A stretch of DNA of 64,000 bases, taken from an uncultured Aquimarina sp. GTDB lineage: Bacteria > Bacteroidota > Bacteroidia > Flavobacteriales > Flavobacteriaceae. The notes under the pieces are model-generated. The model worked only from the letters and a program-made list of their open reading frames with translations, was not told where the DNA came from and did no database searches. The stretch is taken from positions 248,001-312,000 of the forward strand of contig CANMSO010000003.1 in the NCBI GenBank assembly GCA_947500545.1, written 5' to 3'. This document shows positions 53,631 to 61,015 of the stretch, one piece after another. A program made the translations under genes and the position numbers. Each line of letters begins with the position of its first letter. Positions within the stretch are counted from its first letter, which is position 1.

Positions 53631-53637
53631 TATTTTT
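53600..53637. terminator. 38-bp perfect palindrome: parS core plus terminator-like flanks
   Basis: Every base from 53600 to 53637 is mirrored about the centre of CACGTG (between 53618 and 53619). The flanks give A-run and T-run ends (ATATCATTG ... CAATGATAT), so the transcript would form a long hairpin ending in U residues just at the ybeY stop. Confidence 0.65.
53611..53626. promoter_or_regulatory. parS-like site 1
   Basis: TGTTCCACGTGGAACA, a perfect 16-bp palindrome. It differs from the widely conserved ParB site TGTTTCACGTGAAACA at only two symmetric positions. Lies in the last codons of ybeY. Confidence 0.75.
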
Positions 53638-53653
53638 GAATGTATAAATTTTA

Positions 53654-53669
53654 TGTTCCACGTGGAACA
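53654..53669. promoter_or_regulatory. parS-like site 2
   Basis: A second perfect TGTTCCACGTGGAACA, 43 bases centre to centre from site 1 and 14 bases before the mnmG start codon, so it overlaps the mnmG leader or promoter region. Confidence 0.75.
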
Positions 53670-53683
53670 ATTGTATAGAAATT

Positions 53684-55555
53684 ATGTTTGATAAGGAGTA
53701 TGATGTAATAGTTGTTGGTGCCGGACATGCCGGAAGTGAAGCTGCGGCGTCAGCCGCAAATTTGGGGTGTAGCACATTGTTAATCACAATGAATTTGCAA
53801 AACATTGCGCAAATGAGTTGCAACCCAGCAATGGGCGGTATAGCAAAAGGACAAATAGTAAGAGAGATTGATGCACTAGGTGGGTATAGCGGAATCGTAA
53901 GTGATCGGACCGCAATACAATTTAAGATGTTGAACAAATCCAAGGGACCCGCAATGTGGAGTCCAAGAGTTCAAAGTGATCGAATGCGTTTTGCAGAAGA
54001 GTGGAGATTGCTGTTAGAGCAAACACCAAATGTTGATTTCTACCAGGAAATGGTTAGTGGCCTTGTGGTAGAAAATGGAGAAATAAAAGGAGTAAGAACT
54101 TCGCTCGGAATTGAAATAAAAGCAAAGACAGTTGTGCTTACCAACGGAACATTTTTGAATGGATTAATTCATATAGGAGAGAAACAATTTGGTGGAGGAA
54201 GAGCGGGTGAAAAAGCAGCAACAGGAATAACAGAACAGCTAATTGATTTTGGTTTTGATGCGGGCAGAATGAAAACCGGAACACCACCAAGAGTGGACGG
54301 AAGATCTTTGGATTTTTCTAAAATGGTAGAGCAACCGGGAGATGATAGTCCGGAAAAGTTTAGTTACACAAACTTAACGAAACCACTTACCAATCAGAGA
54401 TCTTGTCATATGACATATACTTCGTCAGATGTTCATGATTTGCTTCGAGAAGGTTTTGATCGTTCTCCAATGTTTAATGGTAGAATCAAAAGTATAGGAC
54501 CAAGATATTGCCCATCAATAGAGGATAAGATTAATCGATTTGCGGATAAAGAAAGACACCAGATTTTTGTAGAACCAGAAGGTTGGGATACGGTCGAATT
54601 TTATGTAAATGGATTCTCTACATCGTTGCCAGAAGATGTTCAATTTAGAGCGTTAAAATCTGTAGCAGGTTTTGAGAATGTAAAATTCTTTAGACCGGGA
54701 TATGCAATCGAGTATGATTATTTTCCGCCAACGCAGTTAACACATACTTTAGAAACAAAGTTGGTTTCTGGTTTATTTTTCGCTGGACAAATTAACGGAA
54801 CTACAGGCTATGAAGAAGCTGCTTCTCAAGGTTTGATGGCTGGGATTAATGCTGCCTTAAAAGTAAAGGAAAAGGATGCTTTTATTCTAAAAAGAAGCGA
54901 AGCTTATATAGGAGTTTTAATTGACGATTTAATAACAAAGGGAACAGAAGAACCATATCGCATGTTTACTTCTCGTGCAGAATATAGAACGCTATTAAGA
55001 CAAGATAATGCAGATTTTAGATTAACACCTAAATCACATGAGATTGGTTTGGCTTCAGACGAAAGAATGAAACGTATGGAGGAGAAAGAAAAAAAATCAA
55101 GTGCTTTTGTTCAGTTTTTTAAAGACACAAGTGTTTCGCCAGAAGAAGCAAATCCTGTTTTGGAAGAAAAGAATTCTTCACTGGTAAATCAAAGCGGAAA
55201 ATTGTTTAAGCTGTTTTCACGACCACAAATCACGTTAGATGATATTAAACATTTTGATAAAGTTGCGAGTTATATTCAGGAGAATGATTTAGATAAAGAA
55301 ATTCTGGAACAAACAGAAATCCAGGTAAAATATTCGGGCTATATAGAAAAAGAAAAAAATAACGCAGATAAACTTAATAGATTAGAAGATTTAAAAATCC
55401 CGGAGAATTTTGATTATACAAAATTAAAATCATTGTCTTATGAAGCACGAGAAAAAATGACAAAGATAAAACCCGCTACGGTTTCTCAGGCATCAAGAAT
55501 TAGTGGAGTATCACCAAGTGATATTTCTGTACTTTTGGTTTATATGGGTAGATAA
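53684..55555 (+). CDS. mnmG: tRNA uridine-5-carboxymethylaminomethyl modification enzyme MnmG
   Basis: 623 residues, the FAD-binding partner of MnmE in modifying the wobble uridine of several tRNAs (cmnm5U34). N-terminal dinucleotide-binding YDVIVVGAGHAGSEAAASAA, then MSCNPAMGGIAKGQIVREIDALGG, RMKTGTPPRVDGRSLDF, and GQINGTTGYEEAASQGLMAG; C-terminal MnmE/tRNA-binding helices complete. Length is normal. It follows the parS-like pair and is overlapped by the start of the next gene (TAATG at 55553-55557). Confidence 0.95.
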   Translation: MFDKEYDVIVVGAGHAGSEAAASAANLGCSTLLITMNLQNIAQMSCNPAMGGIAKGQIVREIDALGGYSGIVSDRTAIQFKMLNKSKGPAMWSPRVQSDRMRFAEEWRLLLEQTPNVDFYQEMVSGLVVENGEIKGVRTSLGIEIKAKTVVLTNGTFLNGLIHIGEKQFGGGRAGEKAATGITEQLIDFGFDAGRMKTGTPPRVDGRSLDFSKMVEQPGDDSPEKFSYTNLTKPLTNQRSCHMTYTSSDVHDLLREGFDRSPMFNGRIKSIGPRYCPSIEDKINRFADKERHQIFVEPEGWDTVEFYVNGFSTSLPEDVQFRALKSVAGFENVKFFRPGYAIEYDYFPPTQLTHTLETKLVSGLFFAGQINGTTGYEEAASQGLMAGINAALKVKEKDAFILKRSEAYIGVLIDDLITKGTEEPYRMFTSRAEYRTLLRQDNADFRLTPKSHEIGLASDERMKRMEEKEKKSSAFVQFFKDTSVSPEEANPVLEEKNSSLVNQSGKLFKLFSRPQITLDDIKHFDKVASYIQENDLDKEILEQTEIQVKYSGYIEKEKNNADKLNRLEDLKIPENFDYTKLKSLSYEAREKMTKIKPATVSQASRISGVSPSDISVLLVYMGR

Positions 55556-56034
55556 TGAAAAGCATGTTATTTAAACAAACAAAACCAATAAAGGTAAAGG
55601 TCCTCTCTGTTTTGATTCTGTGTTTAATTCCTTATCTGGTGTTGCGCTACGATAGTCCAATATCTCAAATAATGACAATGTTAGTAATAGGGGTTGTTTT
55701 ATTGGGATATTCGGTTTCTTATGAAATTAAAAAAGGATTTGACAACTATAAACACTTTGCTATTTTCGGTGTAACAATTTGGAAGCAAAGAATTGTTTTG
55801 GATTTTCCAGATTACATTTCTGTTTTTTCAGCATCCTTTAAACAGGATAATGAATGGGGAACAGTTTCTGCTCTTGGAACACAAGCAAAAAATGATGCTA
55901 TTGTTATTAGGTTATTTCATGAGAGTAAATATTTTACTTTGTTTAAAACTAATACCTATGAAATTGCATTAACCAAGGCCAAGGAATTAGGCGAACTGTT
56001 AAATGTAGAGATTCATGATGCAACCAAAGAATAG
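55555..56034 (+). CDS. Small membrane protein of unknown function (coupled to mnmG)
   Basis: 159 residues. Two adjacent hydrophobic spans near the N-terminus (VLSVLILCLIPYLVL and MTMLVIGVVLLGYSV), then a soluble domain of about 100 residues with a beta-rich pattern (YKHFAIFGVTIWKQRIVLDFPDYISVF, VIRLFHESKYFTLFKTN) that might be a PH-like fold. The ATG overlaps the mnmG stop by one base, so translation is coupled. Its TAG overlaps the third parS-like site. Not recognised as a named family. Confidence 0.7.
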   Translation: MKSMLFKQTKPIKVKVLSVLILCLIPYLVLRYDSPISQIMTMLVIGVVLLGYSVSYEIKKGFDNYKHFAIFGVTIWKQRIVLDFPDYISVFSASFKQDNEWGTVSALGTQAKNDAIVIRLFHESKYFTLFKTNTYEIALTKAKELGELLNVEIHDATKE

Positions 56035-56048
56035 TTCCACGTGGAACA
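56033..56048. promoter_or_regulatory. parS-like site 3
   Basis: AGTTCCACGTGGAACA; the inner 14 bp (56034-56047) are perfectly palindromic and equal to sites 1 and 2. It overlaps the stop codon of the small membrane protein. Confidence 0.7.
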
Positions 56049-56075
56049 AAAAGCATTCTGGTGATGCTTTTTGCA
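56048..56075 (+). terminator. Terminator after the small membrane protein
   Basis: AAAAAGCAT (56048-56056), loop TCTGGTG, ATGCTTTTT (56064-56072). It directly follows the parS-like site 3. Confidence 0.7.
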
Positions 56076-56101
56076 TTTAAAAAATGTTGTAAACAATTAT
56101 A

Positions 56102-56578
56102 GTGAACGAAAAAGAAGATTACTTTAGAATTTCCAAAAGAGATCATATTCATATTTTGAGTGATCGAATTCTATTAAATTTGACAGAAGTCCTATGTATT
56201 CCTATCTCAACTTTTTTAATTACGTTTTTAATATTCGGTAATTGGTTAATTGGATTTGTTATTGGACTTTTAACAGGTGTTGGATATGTTTTATACAGAT
56301 TTGGAGCTTGGATTTACTATTCGGAGACACAAATTGACGAGAAAAGCGGAAAAATGATTCGTAAGAAAAAGATACTTAATCGGACTCAAAATGTAGATTT
56401 GATAACTGATAAATTTGATCCTAGTCGATTTGAATATTCTGAATTAAATCGCAGCGGGAAAAATAAATTTCTAATGACCTATCGAACACATAAAAATCAT
56501 GATCTACTAATATTAAAAAATTCAACAGACAAAAATCTGGTTGAGAGCTATATTAAAAATAAAATAAACTGTTTATAG
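56102..56578 (+). CDS. Small membrane protein of unknown function 2
   Basis: 158 residues starting at GTG 56102; an in-frame stop lies 12 bases upstream and no ATG is available, so GTG is the best start. Two hydrophobic segments (LCIPISTFLITFLIFGNWLIGFVIGLLTGVGYVLY, about 33-67), then a charged domain with strands (YYSETQIDEKSGKMIRKKKIL, KFLMTYRTHKNHDLLIL). The topology is like that of the preceding gene (two N-terminal spans, soluble beta domain of about 100 residues). No named family recognised. Confidence 0.65.
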   Translation: MNEKEDYFRISKRDHIHILSDRILLNLTEVLCIPISTFLITFLIFGNWLIGFVIGLLTGVGYVLYRFGAWIYYSETQIDEKSGKMIRKKKILNRTQNVDLITDKFDPSRFEYSELNRSGKNKFLMTYRTHKNHDLLILKNSTDKNLVESYIKNKINCL

Positions 56579-56733
56579 CAAGGTGTATAGCTTATTGTGG
56601 TCGAATTCTGTTAAGGAATTCATTGCAATTTTGTTACCTTAGTGATTCATCGGAATGTTTCCTTCGGAAAATTCTGCAATAAGGCATGCATAGAACCTTA
56701 TAAATAGATACGTAAAAGTTTTCTTAGATAAGA

Positions 56734-57582
56734 ATGAATAAAGAACAAGATTTAGATGTTTTTGTAACATGTCAGGATCATAGTGTATCAGGAGAAAAAT
56801 TTCAGTTACTTCATGATGCCACATATGATATGTTGATTACTTCTCCAAAACCAAGTGATAAGGATTTAGGAAAGTATTACGAGAGTGAAGATTATATTTC
56901 TCACACAGATTCAAAACGGTCATTATTCGAAAAACTATATCATACGGTCAAAGAATATTCGCTTAAGAAAAAAATTAAGTTAATTAGAAGGCTTAATAAT
57001 GGGCCGGGCAAACTTTTGGATATTGGTGCAGGAACAGGTGATTTTTTGGTCGTTGCAAAAAATGCTGGATGGGATGTGTTTGGAATGGAACCAAATGACC
57101 AGGCAAAAAAGCTTGCACAACAAAAACAAATTAATTTAGAATCCACCACAGTTAATTACGAAAGTTCGACTTTTGACGTCATTACAATGTGGCATGTATT
57201 AGAGCATGTTACAAATCTTCAGGATCAGATTAAAGAGCTAAAACGACTTTTGAAGCCAGACGGTTATCTTATCGTTGCAGTGCCAAATTTTAAATCGTAT
57301 GATGCAACATATTATAAATCGTATTGGGCGGCATATGATGTGCCTCGACACCTTTGGCATTTTTCGGAAAGCGCAATCCAAAAACTTTTTGGAGATCAAA
57401 ATATAAAGTTAGAAAAAACACTACCAATGAGTTTTGATTCATTTTATGTTTCTCTATTATCAGAAAAATACAAAAATGGTAAAATGAATTTTATTAAGGC
57501 ATTTTGGGTTGGATTGCAATCAAATCTAAAAGGAAAACGATCCGGAGAGTTTTCATCCCATATTTACATTCTTAAAAACTAA
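56734..57582 (+). CDS. Class I SAM-dependent methyltransferase
   Basis: 282 residues of the Rossmann-type methyltransferases. An N-terminal segment (about 8-75: FVTCQDHSVSGEKFQLL, then SPKPSDKDLGKYYESEDYISH) is typical of a Methyltransf_23-like group. SAM-binding motif I is KLLDIGAGTGDFLVVAKNAG (about 93-111), acidic motif VFGMEPND, and motif IV FDVITMWHVLEHV. The substrate is unknown. Lies in the conserved ybeY-mnmG-methyltransferase-OmpH order of Flavobacteriia; the two small membrane genes come between. Confidence 0.88.
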   Translation: MNKEQDLDVFVTCQDHSVSGEKFQLLHDATYDMLITSPKPSDKDLGKYYESEDYISHTDSKRSLFEKLYHTVKEYSLKKKIKLIRRLNNGPGKLLDIGAGTGDFLVVAKNAGWDVFGMEPNDQAKKLAQQKQINLESTTVNYESSTFDVITMWHVLEHVTNLQDQIKELKRLLKPDGYLIVAVPNFKSYDATYYKSYWAAYDVPRHLWHFSESAIQKLFGDQNIKLEKTLPMSFDSFYVSLLSEKYKNGKMNFIKAFWVGLQSNLKGKRSGEFSSHIYILKN

Positions 57583-57784
57583 TATTTCTAATTCTTACCG
57601 CTTTTCACTGCTTTTTATCATCTTTCAGGTAAAAGTGTATTGCTTTTTTATAAAAAGCCGTTAGAACGCGTTAATTTTATTGTATTTTGATAGATATTTA
57701 GAATCAAATAGTGCGGAACTATTGTTTTTTCTTATAGTTTGTTTTTTTGAGGAAATATAATGAACAACATCACTCGAACTTTGA

Positions 57785-57792
57785 TATTTTTG
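57785..57792 (+). promoter_or_regulatory. -7 box of the OmpH-like gene
   Basis: TATTTTTG, matching TAnnTTTG, 22 bases before the ATG at 57815. No convincing -33 element. Confidence 0.45.
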
Positions 57793-57814
57793 CGCAGAAC
57801 TAAATTTTTGAAAC

Positions 57815-58345
57815 ATGAGAAATTTTTTATGGATAGCAAGTACGGTTTTAATTCTGGCTTCTTGTAATCAACAAACTGTGAAAACAGGTTATGTAAATAA
57901 CACCAAAGTTGTTTCTGATTATACAGAAATGAAAGCAGCTCAAGAAAAATGGACAAAACGTAATAATGAAGTACGAGCTGAACTTGAAGGAAAAGCACAA
58001 CAATTTCAGATAGAGGTGCAAGGGTATCAAAATATCATGAAATCGATGTCTAAATCCAATAGAGAGAAAAAGGAACAAGAATTAATGGCAAAGCAGCAAG
58101 GGCTTCAAAGAGAACAACAAGCTAAAATGCAAGAAATTCAAAAAGGAAGCCAGAAGGAAATAGACTCTATAATTGGTAAAGTAAAAGACTTTATTAAAGA
58201 TTATGGGAAGAAAAATGGATACACATATATATACGGTGATACCGAAGTGAGTAATATCCTTTATGGTAAAGAAGAGCTTGACATTACTGAAGAAATAATT
58301 AAGGAATTAAACGGAAAAGATAGTACGACTACAGCCAAAGAGTAA
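57815..58345 (+). CDS. OmpH/Skp-like periplasmic chaperone lipoprotein
   Basis: 176 residues. Lipoprotein signal ending LILASC (Cys17), then TGYVNNTKVVSDYTEMKAAQEKW, the start of an OmpH/Skp-type subunit, and a long charged coiled coil (about 45-125, rich in Gln/Lys/Glu) that would form the tentacles of the chaperone, then a small C-terminal strand-helix part (GYTYIYGDTEVSNILYG). Skp-like proteins carry unfolded outer-membrane proteins through the periplasm. It is lipid-anchored, which is unlike E. coli Skp. Own promoter and terminator. Confidence 0.85.
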   Translation: MRNFLWIASTVLILASCNQQTVKTGYVNNTKVVSDYTEMKAAQEKWTKRNNEVRAELEGKAQQFQIEVQGYQNIMKSMSKSNREKKEQELMAKQQGLQREQQAKMQEIQKGSQKEIDSIIGKVKDFIKDYGKKNGYTYIYGDTEVSNILYGKEELDITEEIIKELNGKDSTTTAKE

Positions 58346-58370
58346 CCTTACTTTTTCTAGAATAATAAAT

Positions 58371-58403
58371 ACCTCATTAGAAGCATTTCTAATGAGGTTT
58401 TTT
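58371..58403 (+). terminator. Terminator of the OmpH-like gene
   Basis: ACCTCATTAG (58371-58380), loop AAGCATTT, CTAATGAGGT (58389-58398), then TTTTTGC. Confidence 0.85.
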
Positions 58404-58915
58404 GCTTGATAATCAGATGTTAAAAGTGAAGAGATTGGAATGAAAATTTTATTCAAAAAAGCAGGTTTTTTTGCTTAAAAAATTAATATTGATTTTACAC
58501 TTAATCGAAAAAAGTTGCCTTTTTCAGTGTTTTTAAATCTCATAAAATACGTTAAAATAGAAAAATTATAGGTGTTTTTTGTTTTGATTATCCTTTTTGA
58601 AGACTAACATTAAAGGGAGATTTTAGTATTTTTAACATTACATAAAGGGTTTTTTGGACAAGCGCAACAGTTTGATTAACAAAATTTTATGTATATTATT
58701 ATCTTTTTAGAAATAAAAAAGAACGGCACGAAATGGGGGCAACAAACTAAAGGTCAGAAAATTATTACAAAAAAAAATTAAATTTTAGTTTGATATAAAC
58801 ATTTAATTTATAATTTTATGACTTGGTAAAAAATATATTAACAATATTATTAACAAGCGCCCCAAATCGCTGAGTTGATTATAGCATATCCACCAATTAA
58901 TTTAAGTGTGATATC
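58404..58915. other. AT-rich intergenic region before the T9SS cargo gene
   Basis: 512 bases, no ORF I would call. A possible promoter for the cargo gene is TTTG (58789-58792), 18 bases, TAATTTTA (58811-58818), giving a leader of about 90 bases, but both spacing and -7 box deviate from consensus. Confidence 0.35.
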
Positions 58916-61012
58916 ATGAAGAAAAAACTTAACCTCATATTCCTCATTTGCGTGGTTTCACTCATAAGTTGCAGTGAGCTTATTGCACAACGTATTGTTA
59001 GTGCCCCAGAATTTGTTAATGATTTTGGAGCTTTAACTTCTGTATGTGTTGCCCCAGGAGGGCTTGTTACTGCAGAGGCGGTTTTATCCCCTGGAGATGC
59101 GCTCCCAAATGACAATGAATTTATTCTTGAACTTTCTGATGCCACAGGAAGTTTTGCTAATCCACAAGAAATAGATAGAGTAAATAGCCCTAACAATGGG
59201 TCTGATATAGAGCTGGATATTCGTTTTGAGAATGTTCAGATACCCGAAGATGCTGCTGGCGATAATTATAGAATTAGAGTTATTACATCTTCTACAGGTG
59301 TTGCAAGTGCTGAGTCTTTACCAATACCGGTTTATTTTTATAGAAACGACTTGTCTTTGAGAATAAATAATACCGAAAATGTTATTCTGTGTAATGTGGT
59401 AAACTTTGTTCGTAATATTGCGATATCTGCCACAGACATCGATGATGGTAGTAGTGTTAATCCAGATGATTTTGAGTATGAGTGGTTCAAGGGTAGATTT
59501 CCAGGAGGAACTATTATCCCAGGAGAAACAGGCTCTAGTTTAGATGTTACACAAAACGATTTAGATGCTAGCGGAGAGGCGGTATTTTATGCACAGATTA
59601 ACCTAGGAGAATGTAATAGTCAGTTTTCTTCGGCCAGAACAAACAATATAACGGTTCAACTTATAGATCCAGATGATGTTTCTATCCTAGAAGGACCAGT
59701 TGCTAATTTCTGTCCTCAAGACGCCAATAAGAGGTTAACTTCAAGTATTACAGATTTTAGAAATGGGTATCAGTGGTCTAAAGATGGAGAAGAAATTGAA
59801 GGTGCCACCACGCCAATCTTGGATTTACCGGATAATAATTTCGCAGGAGAATATATTTTGAATGTTATATTTAGTGTAGACTGTTCTTTACCTTCACAAC
59901 CAGTAACAGTAGTTAATGACGGGTCTACGATAACGATTCCATTAATCGATAACCTTATAATCTTACCACAAGAAACAATTACTCTAGCGGTTACTACAGA
60001 TGCACCAGTAGCACCAGCGACTAGTGTTTTTCAATGGTTTAGAGATACGAGTCCACTTACAGGAACACTGCAGTTAACAGATCCAACGGTTTCTATTGAT
60101 ATTACGAATCCCGGTACCTATAGTATCGATATTCTTGCTGATGATTCTTGTTTAAGTATGTTAAACTCAACAACAAGTGTTTATTCACCTGTGGCTATTG
60201 GTATTGATATAGGACCTTCAGATGATTTTACTTGTGAAGACAGCACTGTTACTTTAGAAATAAAAGACATGTTTGGTTTTACCCAGGGCGGTAGTGGAGC
60301 ACCTCCCCAAGTATCGCTAACAGAAAACCAACTCTCACTTTTTACTTTTGAGTGGTTCAGAGATGGCCAACCCACGGGTATTACAGATAGAACACTCGAT
60401 GTCAATACAGCAGATGAAAATGCAAATTACCAACTCTTTGCAAATTTAATTACAGGGGAGTTTACAGATATCGAGTCTAATGAACTCACTCTAACAACCA
60501 TACCATCTAATATAGAAATATTAGCTTCATCCACTACCTTACCGGCTAGTGGATCTGTTACTTTATCGGTACAGCAAAATCCAAACTACTCATATGAGTG
60601 GTTTAGAGTTGTTGATGGTGTAGAGGAGCCAATTACTGGCGCTTCAGGAAATGCCATTGAGGTTACAGAAGAAGGAACATATCTTGTGCGAATTTCTACA
60701 GGAATTTGTTCTGTAGATGCCATGATTACAATAGGAGATCAACCAGGTTTGTCAGAACTTATTCCTAATGTGATTACACCAGGAGGTAATAGCGCCAATA
60801 ATGAATGGACATTACCTTCAATTTATTCTGAGTCAGATGTAGACGTTACCATATATAGTCAAAGAGGAGAAATAGATTTTCAAAAATCAGGAGGGTATAA
60901 TGAAGACTGGCCTGTAAACTCAGCCTCTGGTGCTAGTGATGGACTATACTATTATATAATAACAAAGAGTAATTCCGTAGTCAAGAAAGGTACGATTACA
61001 GTAATGAGATAA
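58916..61012 (+). CDS. T9SS type-B cargo protein with Ig-like domains
   Basis: 698 residues. Signal peptide (MKKKLNLIFLICVVSLIS...AQ), then repeated Ig-like beta-sandwich domains marked by F/Y-x-W-x-x-G or W-F-R patterns (FEYEWFKGRF, YQWSKDGEEI, FQWFRDTSPL, FEWFRDGQPT, YEWFRVVDG). The last 83 residues (about 616-698, LIPNVITPGGNSANNEWTLP to KKGTITVMR) form a gliding-motility-associated, type B T9SS sorting domain. Such proteins are adhesin- or SprB-like surface proteins and are usually encoded beside a PorP/SprF partner, as here, with 3 bases between genes. Confidence 0.88.
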   Translation: MKKKLNLIFLICVVSLISCSELIAQRIVSAPEFVNDFGALTSVCVAPGGLVTAEAVLSPGDALPNDNEFILELSDATGSFANPQEIDRVNSPNNGSDIELDIRFENVQIPEDAAGDNYRIRVITSSTGVASAESLPIPVYFYRNDLSLRINNTENVILCNVVNFVRNIAISATDIDDGSSVNPDDFEYEWFKGRFPGGTIIPGETGSSLDVTQNDLDASGEAVFYAQINLGECNSQFSSARTNNITVQLIDPDDVSILEGPVANFCPQDANKRLTSSITDFRNGYQWSKDGEEIEGATTPILDLPDNNFAGEYILNVIFSVDCSLPSQPVTVVNDGSTITIPLIDNLIILPQETITLAVTTDAPVAPATSVFQWFRDTSPLTGTLQLTDPTVSIDITNPGTYSIDILADDSCLSMLNSTTSVYSPVAIGIDIGPSDDFTCEDSTVTLEIKDMFGFTQGGSGAPPQVSLTENQLSLFTFEWFRDGQPTGITDRTLDVNTADENANYQLFANLITGEFTDIESNELTLTTIPSNIEILASSTTLPASGSVTLSVQQNPNYSYEWFRVVDGVEEPITGASGNAIEVTEEGTYLVRISTGICSVDAMITIGDQPGLSELIPNVITPGGNSANNEWTLPSIYSESDVDVTIYSQRGEIDFQKSGGYNEDWPVNSASGASDGLYYYIITKSNSVVKKGTITVMR

Positions 61013-61015
61013 TTT

